64,000 bases of DNA from Deuterostichococcus epilithicus (lineage: Eukaryota; Chlorophyta; Trebouxiophyceae; Prasiolales; Stichococcaceae). The stretch is from positions 1,054,001 through 1,118,000 of the forward strand of contig JAVTLE010000013.1 in NCBI GenBank assembly GCA_033439295.1, in the 5' to 3' direction. This document shows, one piece after another, positions 41,270 to 53,090 of this stretch (within the stretch, counting starts at the first letter, position 1; every line of letters begins with the position of its first letter). Below the pieces are notes generated by a model. The model was not told the origin of the DNA. It did not search any database and was given only the letters and a program-made list of their open reading frames with translations. The position numbers were made by a program, and so were the translations under genes.

Positions 41270-41340
<71 letters not shown>

Positions 41341-42332
41341 TCTGACAAGACTGCTGTGCTGTTGAGCAAGGTTGACAACCGCAGATGCTCTGGAGGTTCC
41401 GCGGTATGTGCAGGCCAAATTATGCCTTGGTAATCTTCCAGCCTCTTTTCAGCCTCTTTTATACGGCGCAGGTGAGATGCAGGTCCCGCAAGTAATGGGC
41501 GTCTGCACCTCTGTGGCAGCCGTGAGGTCAACATTGTCGACGCCCACGCCGGCGCGACCGACAACCTTCAGGCGGCCGCCGGCTGCCTCGAAAATCTCCC
41601 GCGTCACCTACAGACGCCAGCAGTGCCACAAGTGTTATCAATTGCACAGAAGATACCGTCAGATCGCGCACAGCGTCTGACGACCGTCCAAACCTCTTGG
41701 AACGGTCAGCCCCCACTACAACTCACCTTGGACGCCGAGCGGATGATCAGCGCATCATACTGCCCGATGGTCGCCTTCAGTTCCTCCGGCGACATGCCAT
41801 CGCTTGTGGTCACGTTGCCAAAGGCCCGCAGCAGGTCCAGGCCTGAGTGGGGACCAGGCGACATGAGCGCGATGGCGGCATTGTGAGTCGCGCAGTGCCC
41901 TCGCAGAAGCCTTTTCAACCGAGAGTCGAACCCGGAAGCACTCCAAAAGGACACCATAGCAGCCATTTAGCGGGCAGGAATTCTCAGCAGAACACCAGCC
42001 AGACTGACTTACCGGCATCGCCAAGCGGCTCCGCCACCAGGATGCTCGGAGCGTCAGCAGATGCTTGAGCTGCGAGGTCAGCATGTGTTCAGAAAGTTGG
42101 AACGTCCAGGGGTTTTGCCAACCATATTGCGCCGGTAGTCCGAGGTGATCTGCCTGCTTGTGCGTTTGTTGAAACTGCAGACTTCATGGGCGACACCCAT
42201 CCAGAGGGGTTCTCAATCGCCTTGAACGTCAACATGTGCGTCGCAATCAGACAGCGGGGGCGGCGCCTTACCTGCCACCTGCACACGCCTCGCTGCGCGT
42301 GCTGCTTGTGCCCTCAATGACGGGCCGGCGGC
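37378..42332 (-). CDS. PHGDH: D-3-phosphoglycerate dehydrogenase, plastid
   Basis: This enzyme oxidises 3-phosphoglycerate with NAD+ in the first step of the phosphorylated serine pathway. A transit-like exon at 42332 ([20 protein letters not shown]) precedes [16 protein letters not shown] and [20 protein letters not shown]. The substrate and NAD domains hold [111 protein letters not shown] and [20 protein letters not shown]. The allosteric-substrate-binding domain ([37 protein letters not shown]) and an ACT domain ([20 protein letters not shown]) follow, ending [17 protein letters not shown] at 37378. This is the long type 1 form. The ATG-bearing first exon, upstream of 42332, was not found. 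Confidence 0.95.
39645..39805 (-). repeat. Decayed exon-edge copy in a PHGDH intron
   Basis: The start of the exon coding [12 protein letters not shown] (edge at 39681) recurs about 110 bases away at 39751-39805, in the upstream intron. The GGCTCCAC core is shared and flanking bases are worn. Confidence 0.75.
41272..41336. repeat. (GT)32 microsatellite in a PHGDH intron
   Basis: About 65 bases of perfect GT. On the coding strand of PHGDH this is a CA run ending about 35 bases before the acceptor of the exon that begins FGCLVVNAP. Confidence 0.97.
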
Positions 42333-43096
42333 CTGCGAGTGAAACAAATATATTTGAAACCTCTGAGACAGTAGTATCTACTGTCAGATCTCTGCGATGG
42401 TGCTGCAGGCATCCCAATCGCCTGCAGGGCGGCTGATCATCGTCGGTGCGATCACTGCAGCCTCGCCTGTCGCAACTGCTGCGTCAGCCGGCGCACGGCA
42501 TCGCTGTGAGGTGCAGCTGCATGCGGCACAGACTGCAGGCGTCCCGCAGCGGGCGTCCTGCCCGTCTGCTTATGCGACGCAGAAAGCTGGCGCCCGAGAG
42601 CACCCTGCATGAATGTCAATTGCGGGTTTCGCAGACGTCTTGCGGACAAAAGCTTTGGAGGCTCGTGTGTGTTGAGTTCGATTGAGTGCTGCGTCCTTAC
42701 GATCAGTTGTTTGCAAAAGTGATGCGCACGCCCGCCGCTCGTTCCGAGATTTATGCAAAAGGGTGGATGCAAAAAGTGCACACACACACACAAGAATCTT
42801 GGGGTCCAAACTCCAATGCCCTACTACACGTGACGTCAAACACTAAAAAGGCCCCCGATCAGGCGATCAGAGCAGATGAATCGGGGCGTCCTCAGCGAAG
42901 GGCACCGGCCAAGCGGTATGTGACGTTCCACACGTCTGTCAAGGAATGCTTCGCTCTCCAAATGGCACATGTGCAGTCCGCTACGTCACGCGGCCGCGCC
43001 AGTGCTGATCATGCCAACAAACGCACAACCTGCTGTGCAATGCTGCCGGGTGTATCTAGGCAACAGCTATGGCGCAGGATCTGGCCTCGCATGGCA
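42333..43096. other. PHGDH 5' side / IspE 3' flank
   Basis: The missing first exon of PHGDH should be here. Several minus-strand ATGs were tried between 42400 and 42600, but none has a donor in the right phase. I see no other feature. Confidence 0.45.
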
Positions 43097-44875
43097 TCAC
43101 GTCGGCGGCTGGTACCAGTCATCGCCGGCACGGGCTATCAGCTTTGCGGGCCGCACAAACAGGTTGTTGTACTGCTCCTCTTGGAGGAAAGCTGGCGCTT
43201 CATGCGAGCCGACGCAGACGATGGTGCTGCCGCTGCCGGTCATGAAAACCGCCGAGAAGCGCCCATCGCTCTCCGCTAACAGCCGTGCCTTCAGCTGCTG
43301 CAGCTCTGGCAATCTGCGGCGTCCACAAACAGTTAGGTCATGCTGGGTACTCGTCTTGGCATTTGCCTGACGGAGAGGATGCCAATGCCCACCGGAAGCT
43401 GCCATGGCACACGAGCAGCGGCGAAGAGGTGGGATCCAGGACGGGCCATGCATTCGGCAGCCTGCCGTACAACATGCGCCGTCGCAGGCAACACCCACAC
43501 GGTGTGTAGAAACCCTCACATGTCGAAGGCCGGCTGCTCGAGATCGTTGACCGCCAGCGCCTGCGACATGCCGGTCGCAGCCATGTCCTCCAGCAGCTGC
43601 CGCGGGTCGGCATCGCTACGGCGCCCCAGGTCCAGAGCCTTGAAGATGGCCGGCGTCGCGAGGCCCACCGGCGGCTTCACCAGCAGCAGCGGTACGTCCA
43701 GGCCCAGCGGCGGCGCCGTGTTTTCCACAACCTCGCCCCTGCAGCGGGGTGCGGTCTCGCAATGCCTCAGACGCCGACGAGCATGAACATACTGAGATGG
43801 CATGCAACGCTGCGGACGGAGCATTTGCTGTGAACATATATGCGCTGCACATTTGTGCACGCGCCCACCTGCCGGTGCAGTAGGCGGCGCCCTGGGAGAA
43901 GAACACCGAGATGTCGGAGCCGATGTCGCCGGACCAGTCCAGCAGCTGCGCATTGGTCGCCGGCTGGTCCGTGAGGCGGTTGGCGGCCCACAGGGCTGTC
44001 GCGGCGTTGCCGCTGCCGCCACCCAGGCCGGCGCCTGTGCAGGGCGTAATCAGCTGCTGTCATGCTGCGCAGGCGGCACATGACTGGCCAAGGGCAAGAC
44101 CGTGCGATCAGCAACAGCGCTGCCAGATCGACGCACCAGCGTGCACGCCAACTGGGGTCGCGCACCATGGGGCACCTCCTTCCGCAGGTCAACATCAAAG
44201 AAGACGCTGCTGCCGGTATTCCTCCGGAACAGATCCAGAGCCTGCAAGGTACAGCATGCCGGATGTCGCACGCAGAAGCAGTGTCCAGACATGCAGGCAC
44301 AGCAGTTTGATGAGCGTCGCCGCTGCGGTGGCAGATGCAAGAAGGTGTTGCACTGACTGCGCTCACCTTGATAACCAGGTTCGAGGAATCCGTCGGCACG
44401 CCCTGCATGTTGCAGCTGAGTGTGTCCTCGCTGGCGTCCGGCCTCACCGCGAAGGACATGCGATCGCCCAGGTTGATGACGTGGAATAGTGACGCCAGAT
44501 CATGGAAACCGTCGTCTCGCCGCCGCACCACCCTCAAGAAAAGGTTTACCTGCAGCACACCAGTGCAGCATAGATCCGAAGCGCGTACGCAGTACGCAGT
44601 AACACTTCTACTCTTGGGGGTGGCACTTCGAACGCCTCTTTGCCGACAGCCAATCTTTATGCGGACACGCAACAGAGCCGCCGCATATTTGTGCTTACCT
44701 TTGAGGGCGAAAACACCTCCAGAGCGTCAGCTGACGCGCGTAATTGACAGAGTGACCGCCTGCCTCGCGCAGCAAGCTGCTTGGTGCGCGCTCCGGCTGG
44801 CTTGAAGGCCGTCAGAGAAACCGCCGTCAAAGCTGTGAATGTGGCGCTGCCGCTATACGTGCTGCAGTGTAACAT
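43097..44875 (-). CDS. ispE: 4-diphosphocytidyl-methylerythritol kinase (IspE/CMK)
   Basis: This GHMP-family kinase phosphorylates CDP-methylerythritol at position 2 in the plastid MEP route to isoprenoids. The start at 44875 opens a Ser/Thr/Ala/Arg-rich transit peptide (MLHCSTYSGSATFTALTAVS). Then come LEVFSPSK joined to VNLFLRVVRRRDDGFHDLAS, LFHVINLGDRMSFAV, SNLVIKALDLFRRNTGSSV, the ATP loop GAGLGGGSGNAATALWAANR, SGDIGSDISVFFSQGAAYCT, PLLLVKPPVGLATPAIFKAL, AVNDLEQPAFDM and the third GHMP motif AVFMTGSGSTIVCVGS. It ends DDWYQPPT. All three kinase motifs are intact and about seven exons have good borders. It is head to head with the phosphatase-like gene. Confidence 0.95.
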
Positions 44876-45480
44876 GGCGTCGGCTGGCCCAGGTCAAAGG
44901 CTCGCTCTCAATCAGCAGCAGGTGCCTGCGATGTATCAGATAAGACTCTTGACACTGAAAGATTTCACATGCACCAGGTCCCAAGTTTTACTTCAGATTG
45001 CTCGACGGACCTCCCAAAGGCGCCACAGTGCTGATGACACCAAAGAATGCGAAAGGCTGAGTAGTGTGCCGGCGCGCGGTTGCGGTTTGACTCGTAGAAC
45101 AGCAAACAGGGTTTAGACTTCTCAAAAGTTGTACGGGCTTGTACGAGCAGATTGTCAAGCACCGAAACACACTTCTCTAAAACATCAACGCATCTGCACC
45201 ACACTGATCTGCAACTGTGGTGCTTGTCGGCTGCGAAAGATGAGTATGCTGGGTTCGCTACGTCAGCAGCCTCTCCGAACGGCGGCTGCCGAGCATACTC
45301 ACAGGCCTTGTGCACTGGCACCCAAGGTCCACGAGCATCAAAGCAGTCAATCGACTCGTGAAAACCATCTTCAAAGGCACAGAACCACCCTCGTCGCCTC
45401 GCACGAGCAAGCGGTGCGAAACTCTTCGACGGTGCACTTGCATCCTCTGGCCATGAACTTCATATCCCAATGTCCCTTCC
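44876..45480. other. Divergent intergenic region IspE / phosphatase-like
   Basis: About 600 bases lie between opposite starts. A small frame from 45240 (MSMLGSLRQQPLRTAAAEH) could be a leader but has no donor. I see nothing else. Confidence 0.45.
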
Positions 45481-46715
45481 ATGTTGTCGCGACAGGTGAC
45501 GGCGAGCAGTGATCACGGCGACTTCGACGTCAGCGCGGCGGTGGTGCAGCCGGTGTTCCGCTCGACGCCATGGGCGGAGGAGGCGCGCGAGTCCACAGCC
45601 AGCCCGGACGCAGTGCGACTGCTGTTCGTCAGCGAGTCCAATGTCTGCCGGTCCGTGCTGGCGGAGGCCATCATGACCGACCTGCTGGAGGCGCACAGCC
45701 TGTCGCAAGTCGTCAGCTGCGAGTCCAGAGCTTCAAAGGACTACAACATCGGCGAGCCGCCAGACCCGGCGCTGCAGCAGGTGGCAGCCGACCTCGAACT
45801 CAGGTAGGGCTGGAAAGCGACATAAACCTGCTGAATCCTGCAGACATGTGAATGTGAGGGTGTCTGCGCTAGCTGGCCACACAACCTCTGAACTCAATGC
45901 ATTGCAGCCGCCTGTTGCATTGATTCCAAGTGGAGGTGTGACATCGGGCGCAGGCTGCCAGAGGGCGCCGTGGCACAGCAATTTGACCACGAACGCGACA
46001 TCGTGGCCTTTGACCTGGTGCTGGTCATGGACAAGTTCACCGCCGCGGATGTGTTGCGAGAGGTGGGCTACTTTGTAAGCACACCTTAGGCAGCATGACC
46101 GCAAAGAAGCTTGGTCTTGCAATTTTGCCGGAGGTTCAAAGTCGACTGCGACCTCAATCCTTGACACACACCAGAATGTTTGCAAGCTTAAGATGGCCGC
46201 GGGTTGATTGTGCCAATTCTACGCGCAGGTGGCTGTCTACGACACCATAAACAAGGCAGGCAACTACTCGGCCAAGGTGCGCATGCTGGGGCAATACCAC
46301 ACACGGCTGGCCGGCAGCAAAGAGCCCGACGGCTCCGACATCGACGACCCACTGTATGGCAATGTCGGCGGCGATGATGAGCAGGTGCGCCAATACGTCC
46401 TCTCTCGAAAGTTGATGCTGGGCGTCACTCTGGCATGAGCTTGGTGTTCATCATGCTCCTGCAAATCCTTGCCAGAATATGCTGCAACTTCATGCGGAAT
46501 GACCAGATTCGTGGTTCGATCACACGCAGGAGGCCGTGCAGCGGACAGCGATGATCATCTCGGAGGCGTGCAATGGTCTGCTGGAGTTCCTGCAGCAGGT
46601 CAGGGCCGCAGCGGAGGCGGACGGCAGCGCTGGGTTCAAGGAGCAGCTAAGCCAGGCAATCGCGGAGCTGGGCCAGATCGACTGGATGGTGCCGCCCATG
46701 CTGCAAAGGAAATGA
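45481..46715 (+). CDS. LMW protein-tyrosine-phosphatase-like protein
   Basis: The fold is that of low-molecular-weight tyrosine phosphatases. From ATG 45481 a variable leader runs to AVRLLFVSESNVCRSVLAEA, the P-loop region. The family loop reads V-C-x-G-N-x-C-R-S; here the nucleophilic Cys is Ser (S-E-S-N-V-C-R-S), while the Arg and second Cys remain. Later exons give SCESRASKDYNIGEPPDPAL, FDHERDIVAFDLVLVMDKFT, VYDTINKAGNYSAKVRMLGQ and the general-acid region DIDDPLYG, so the catalytic Asp is kept. The last exon EAVQRTAMIISEACNGLLEF ends in MVPPMLQRK. The codon for the lost Cys is AGC, read clearly. The protein is therefore likely a pseudophosphatase or a binding protein. Whether it is plastid-targeted is unclear. 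Confidence 0.88.
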
Positions 46716-46866
46716 ATGTCGTGCAAAAGGAGATGATCGCATTGTTGCCTTCAAACCAGCTGCGTATCTGGCGCTCACTCAAAGAGGAGGACATCGGTGA
46801 TACATCTACTGCTGATTTATTTGCCCAGCGAGGCAGGTCTCTGCACTGCACTGGTGATCGAGGCTG

Positions 46867-48324
46867 TCAAAGGAGTTCATGAGGCAAGGCCAGGTCATCC
46901 CAAAGCGCTTCCACACGGTCCACCAGCCGTCTGAAGGCCGGCTCCGCCATGCAGTCCTGTGCAAAGCAGCCATAGCGGCCACCGAAGTATATCGCCCAAT
47001 GCTCATGTGCTGAAGTGCAGTATCTTGGGCATGGCGATATGTTGGCAGCCACATCATCATATATTCTGCACAAACACGTGCGCACCTTGACTGCAGCCGC
47101 GAGGGCGTCATCTCTCATCTGGTCCGTGAGCGCCGTCACAAGCACTGTGTTAGGACCTGCCGCTTGCAGCCTTGCGCTGGTTTTATGTAGCATGCTGCTG
47201 GCCGTAGGGTGTGCCCCCTCAGGTGGCACGGCCAGCGCTGGCGCGGCAGCCGCCATGTCGCTCTGCTGTGCCGAGCAATTGACAGGTGATGGGTCATCTG
47301 GGTGCATGCTCGAGCCCTCAGGGAGGTGGCGCGAGGCTGGAGTCTGAGTGGGCGTGGCCTGCTGCTGCTGCTGCCGCTGCCGCCCCCGCTGCCGGAGGAA
47401 CGTCACTCGCTGCTCACGCACATGCTGCACGAGAAGCCAACAGCACTATCAACATCATGCCACTGTATTTGCACTGCTGTGCCTCCGTTGCTCCCTTTCG
47501 TGTGGCTTGCAAGCTCTGATCGGACACTGCTACAGTCAGGCATCATGCAAGGATGGCACGGTCGCATGGCATGGCATGGCATGGCAGTGTTGCACCTGCA
47601 GCACCTCGGCGCAGCTCTGAGCACTACCGTCAAAGGCGAAACAGCACTTGCTGGCCGTGCCCTGCAGTCATCGGGGGGCATTGCCTCGCACAGCGGTAGG
47701 GCTGTAGGGGGTCATGACGCTCACTGAAGTGATGCATCGCAGGCATCAGGAGCGACTATGCACATGCAGCGATTTCTGCACTGCAACAGGTGCTGTAGTG
47801 CACCACCTCACTGGCTTGCTCTGTCGTGGCTGCGGCAACCGCGAGAACCCAGCCCTGCTGCGTCTGTTCCGGCGTCAGCAGTCCGCACTGGCCGGCACCT
47901 GTCGTCAGGCTGCAGCGCCACTGAAGCTGGCCCTGCAGCAGCGCCAGAGCGAAAGTCAGCACGCTGCATGATGCAGTTCGCTTGATGCGCATGGCAGGAG
48001 TAGCAGGCGCATCTGTGAATGCCTTTCGGACTTGAAGTTCTATCCATCAGAGCGAGCGCAGCTAGGTTTGGATATGCAGTGTTGGCTCTCCTTGTGCACC
48101 TTGAGGTGAACGCTCATCATGCAGTCCACCGTCGCTGGGTCGAGTGCCACGGTCAGGGTGCACGGCGAGGCGCTTCGCAGCCAGAAGCCGCGGACGCCGT
48201 TCAGCTTGGCGGGGTTGAAGGCGCAGTGGATGGAGCGCGTCGTCTGCAACGGCAGAAACTGCGCAAAGTGCCCGGTCCATGACCAGGTGTGCGGCGCCTC
48301 CTGCTGCGCCAGGACGTCTGCCAT
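46867..48324 (-). CDS. Unrecognised protein, about five exons
   Basis: I do not recognise the family. From ATG 48324 the first exon reads MADVLAQQEAPHTWSWTGHF and continues with SIHCAFNPAKLNGVRGFWLR to about 48100. Further exons likely include GQLQWRCSLTTGAGQCGLLT with TEQASEVVHYST (about 47800-47945), a Gln-run and Pro/Ser stretch (about 47200-47430), NTVLVTALTDQMRDDALAAA, and a last exon HEHWAIYFGGRYGCFAQDCM with FRRLVDRVEALWDDLAL, ending PHELL at 46867. No signal peptide, membrane span or known motif is seen. Exons share strand and have GT-AG borders, but their linkage is inferred. Its 5' end faces NUF2; its 3' end is about 150 bases from the phosphatase-like gene. Confidence 0.5.
47564..47586. 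repeat. (GCATG)n short tandem repeat
   Basis: About four and a half perfect 5-base units within an intron or linker of the unrecognised gene. Confidence 0.9.
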
Positions 48325-48856
48325 CTGAGTTAGTTCCGGATGCAAATCTCCGTCACCTTATGATTGCGATGTTTGAAAATGCCGCCGCAAAATTGTCGCT
48401 TGAAACTCCGCCGAGCAAACCGCCTTGTGAGCGTGATGCACGGAATGCCACCATGCGCTTCCGGGTTGCGTGCCGGTTGACTGAGCAGCTTTGTGAGCGC
48501 AACGCGCTGCGAGAAGCTTCGAAAATGGCTCGTTGCTGTTGCGCTGCATTTTGCAGGCTCATGAGAGTCCCTGCGGGGGCTAGCGTCCCACTCTTCAAAG
48601 TCTGAAAATAATGTGGACAGACGCAGATTGCGCTGCAGAGTGAACTGCCTGTAGCCGCTAGAGTATTCAACCATAAGAGAAAGCAGAATTTGCCAGCCCT
48701 GCAGTGCCTGGAGCACCCGTCATTGGACGCCTGCACCGGCAGCTGTTCCGGAAGTTGACATCCCAACGACAGCCTAGGCACAGCGCTGCAGCCAGCTGAG
48801 GAGGACTGAGCGCACGGCCGTGACACGGCCCTGCGTCAGTCCGGCAGCAGGCAGCC
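48325..48856. other. Divergent intergenic region unknown gene / NUF2
   Basis: About 530 bases lie between opposite start codons. I see no exon, repeat or RNA gene. Confidence 0.5.
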
Positions 48857-51800
48857 ATGGCGTCCTCTTACCCGCTGCTGGACAACAAGGACCTGCTCAT
48901 GTGCCTGAAAGAGATGGGCGTCTCGCTCACAGCTGAGCAATTGGCAAAGCCGACGCCAGACGTCGTGCGCAACACCTACGACTACCTGGTCACGATGCTG
49001 CTAGGCGTCACCAGGTGCGTCAGCACACCTACAGGCCGGTTGTGCGTCTCGCTGATGTCGGGTGAAGCAAAAGCATGAAGCAGCAGAGGGGCAGGGACTG
49101 GAATGCATCAGTGCTGGCAATCGTAGCTTGATCGGCAAGCATGCCAAACGCGATTCTTGACTGGCTTCCTCGACGCAGCACACACCGTGCGGACTGCTCT
49201 GGCGCAAGCAGCACACTGAACATCGCCACAACTTGTGCCTCATCGTGCAGAGAGGAAATGGACCAGCCGGTGTTCGAGGCGATTGACGAGCTGGAGTACC
49301 CGGAGCTGTACGACGAGGCGATTCCGATCCTCACGTTTTTCAAGTACATACGCAAACTCATGGGCGCCGCCGGGTACCATGACATCTCCATGCGGGTCAG
49401 CTCAAACCCTCTGGAGATGGCCAAACCCTTCTAGACGCTCTGGACCTGATGAATAACTGTCCAGCCTATGTCGGCATTGGCTCACTGCAGTGTACCATCA
49501 CTTCGAAACACTCTCCTCGGCTTTGTAGCTGTCGCAGGAGCAGTAGCCGCCACGGCGCCGCCAGCTGCGGCACTCGCACTGCCATGTGTCAGTCACTGCT
49601 GAGGCGTGGCACTGCCTTTGCAGGACCTGACGAAGCCGGAGGAGCACCGCCTCCGGCGGCAACTGAGCGCCGTCGTCAACTTCGCGCGCTTCCGGGAGGG
49701 CAAGCTTGAGCTGTACCTGGAGTGGCAGGCGGAGTCGGAGGAGCTGCTCGAGGAGCAAGCGCAGCTGGCGCAGACGAACGCGCAGCTGGTGCGGCGTCTG
49801 AAACCTCCCTTCATTCCGGCTGTTTGTTCTTATCGGTTCTGCTTCATCTCTGTGTCCTGTTCCCGTGGTCCTGTCTGTGAAACAGCGGGAGGCAACTGGC
49901 CGGCCTGCCGCGCCTATGTCATGTTTGTCCCAAGTAACAAGCTTTCGCAGGATGCAGGCAGAGGGCCAGGCAGCCGCCCTTCGCTGCCGTTGCAGTAGCC
50001 CTCAGGCAGATGGCGCCTCGCCTCGTCCATGCTTGCAACTTGCTGCAGACGCAAGCCGCAGCAGGGTCTGGGGAACCCAGATAACCTCTCTGAGCAACTG
50101 TCTGGCTGTCGTGTGCAGAAAGCGGCCCTGCAGCAGATGGAGGAGGAGCGAGCAGCTCAACAGCCGGTGAGTCACTGCCGCCAACTGCAGCAGCCAGCTG
50201 TTCTGCCTCTCGCATTCATGACCTGCAATGCATCTACGTCTGGCAGGCCGCCTGACTGCCTCTGTACATACGGCTGGCGTCCCTGCGGGATCCGAAAGGC
50301 CATCGACAAGGATGGACCTGCTCGCCCCACTCGAATGCTCATGGCCTGCTCATGCCGCATGCGCGCAGGAGGTGGCGCGACTACGAGCTGAGACGGACGA
50401 CATATGCACAGAAAACTCCCAGCTGGCGGCCGAGCAGACGCAGCTGCAGCAGGAGGTGGCACTGCGGCATGTCCCCCGTGCCTCGTGTGCAAGTCGAGCC
50501 GGGATTGTGCAATGCAAGATCGCCTGTGCTCTCGCAAAGCGCGGGCATGGGATTTGGGCCCTAGTCTTTCTTGCCCTCTGCAAACCACGTCTTATTGCCA
50601 CTACAGGCATCGTATAGCGCCATGTCCCGCCTCGCGCAGGTGGCCGCGCTGCAGGCAGAGACGGCGACACACGAGCACGAGGCGCGGGAGGCGCAGTTGC
50701 AGCTGGCGGCGGAGACCGAGGAGGCCAACCGCCTGCGCGGCCAGATCGTGGAGGTGGGGTGCCGGTAACGTGACTTGGGTGGCAGGCTCTTGTGGAGCGG
50801 GCTTGCGGTAAATATGGTGGTATGGCGGCTTGCAGTCGGGGCAGTGAGCGCCAGGCAGGGCTGACTGGAAGGAGGATCGAATGCATCAGCGTTGGCCGAG
50901 GCGGAAGCAAGCAGATGGCGAGCTAGCAGGTGCACATCCCCGAGCGGTGCCAAGTCTGCTGCCGAAAGCAACGGCGTGGCATCGAAACTCCTTATCTGCT
51001 GCCGCGCAAAAGCTCCGCAGCAGCGTGTCACCCAGCAGCTGCGGCTGTCCAATGCCGCGCACGTGAGGAGCTATGCCACATCACTTTTCTATTGACGAGC
51101 CGCAGGCGCTGGCACCACTGCTTGATGCAGAACGGTCAAACAGCCCATGTCAGAAAGGGTGGCCGCAGTCGCCGAAGGAGCTGCTGCTGAGCCTGGAGGA
51201 GCTGCAGGCACGGGCCGCACCCTCCACCCAAGGTGCAGCATGTTGATGACTCAGGCTCTGAGTTGCCAGTCGCGATGTCCTGCAGTCGCCTGAGGAGCTG
51301 CTCCGGAGCCTGGAGGAGCTGCAGGCGGCCGTGGGCGCAGAGCGAGAGGCGGCAGCACAGGCGGACCGTCGCAGCCGTGAGCTGCACGCCCGCCTGGAGT
51401 CCATCGCCAAGGTGCGTGCGGAGGACTTGCAGCCATGCATTGGAGCTCTCATGGCAGTCTGCAGACATATGTCAGTGCCGCCGCAGCTGCCGGCTGGCTC
51501 CATGGGCGCCATGGAGCGGCTGGAGTGGGCTAGGTCAGACACCACAGATGCGTGCACATGGTGCACGTGCACATGCACTGTCGACCGCGCTCATGTTCCA
51601 GTACTGAACCGGGCGGCGCTTCCACCAGGTGGAGCAGCAGCTGGCGGGCGCCATGGAGCAGCTGGAGGGGCTGGGGCGGGACATGGAGAAGAAGAAGGCC
51701 GTCTCGCGCCGCGTCAAGGCCCTGCGCGCCGACATCGCCGCCCAGGTGCCGGCCGCCGCGGCTCTGCTGTGCGCCGATGTGGGCGCCGCGGCCATGCAGG

Positions 51801-53090
51801 GCGCCTGTCCGTATGGCACCGTTTGCACACCTGTAACTTTTACACACGTGGCTGCGCTACACGAGCTGCTGTGGTGCCATCCTGTGTGCCCTGGCGGGCA
51901 CTCGCCTTGTGCGTAGGCGGAGGGGGCTGAAAAAAGGCCAAGAGGCGGACAGATTGATGTTCCAGACCCTGATCCCTGCGTGTTTCGGTGGCCTGCACAG
52001 GAGCACGAGGCGGCGCAGCTGCGCACTGAGCACGAGCACCTGACGCGGCAAAAAGAGAATCTGCAGGACAGGATCGCCCGCCATGAGGAGCAGGTGCAGC
52101 CCGGAAACAATCAATAAAAACAAATGATAACAACACTGAGCTCCGCACCCCTCAGGGCCTAGGCTTTCACCAGTTTCCCTGCCGGCTGCACCCCAGAGCG
52201 GTCGCCATAATGCACACACGAGCCCATGGCCCCCAAGCCTGAGCGGTGATGCACATCAACCTGCGACGAGCTGATGTGCGCAGAGCAAGCTGAAGCGGGA
52301 CGCGGCGGCGGCGCAAGTGGAGCAGCAGCAGAAGGAGAAGGAGGCCATCCAGGCGGACAACGCCGCCACCCTCGCCAAGCTCACCGAGCACGACTCCCTG
52401 GTGCGACTGCGACTCTCGGTCTGCAGAGCCGGACCAGATGTTGGATCGGTTGGCCCGCTGCGTGGCGGATCAGCCAGGCGAAGCCGCCTCTCTCAGCGCA
52501 GCTGGCATCTTGTGCGTTGTCAGTTCTGCGTGCAGCATTAGAGATTCTGTTCCGTTCCCGCATCGAACGGCCTGCTGAGGAGTGGGTTCCCCGATGCGCG
52601 CGCCGCAGAAGCGGTCGCTGCAGGAGCAGGTCACGGAGCTGGAGGCGGCGCACGCGACGCAGAAGGAGAACGTGCTGTCGCAGTACCAGGCCCTGCTGCG
52701 CCAGGTGCGCCGTCGGTTCTCCTATCCACATCCGTTTGGGTCTAGGGTTTGTGGAGCTGAGCGCAGGGCGTGCCGCGCCGCTGTACTTGTGTCACACGCG
52801 CCGCCTGCGCCCCTGCAACGTCGTGTCACAGCACCCCCACGTCGTCCATGCCATATCGATGAGGCGCCACCGTGCCTGCTGCTGTTGGACGAGCAAGCGG
52901 CCGTGTTGTCTGGGCCCCGAACGTGCATCGAGACGCCATGACACTGAACAGTGGATGCGTCAAACCCCATCACAACTGTCGATGTACACAGGTGGACGTG
53001 TACCATGCCAAGCTGGGCGACGTGATGCACCCCAAGTCCATCAGCCACACGCCGCTCAAGCCCATTAGGCACAGCGTGCAGCCGCGGTGA
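48857..53090 (+). CDS. NUF2: Kinetochore protein NUF2
   Basis: This is a subunit of the NDC80 complex, which joins kinetochores to spindle microtubules. The N-terminal calponin-homology-like domain starts at ATG 48857: MASSYPLLDNKDLLMCLKEM, TPDVVRNTYDYLVTMLLGV, MDQPVFEAIDELEYPELYDE, AIPILTFFKYIRKLMGAAGY. Next comes DLTKPEEHRLRRQLSAVVNF with FARFREGKLELYLEW, the family's neck block. The rest, across about ten short exons, is heptad-rich coiled coil (for example EVARLRAETDDICTENSQLA, EEANRLRGQIV, LEGLGRDMEKKKAVSRRVKA, KRSLQEQVTELEAAHATQKE). It ends KSISHTPLKPIRHSVQPR at 53090. One coiled-coil exon near 51290 has a partly duplicated neighbour. Identity rests on the N-terminal half and is strong. 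Exact borders of the middle exons are approximate. Confidence 0.93.
51165..51335 (+). repeat. Near-intact exon-edge copy in NUF2
   Basis: The exon start SPEELLRSLEELQAAVG (from 51287) is preceded 117 bases upstream by a copy reading SPKELLLSLEELQARA, also behind a GCAG acceptor. About 44 of 50 bases agree by eye, so this is among the youngest of the set. Confidence 0.88.
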
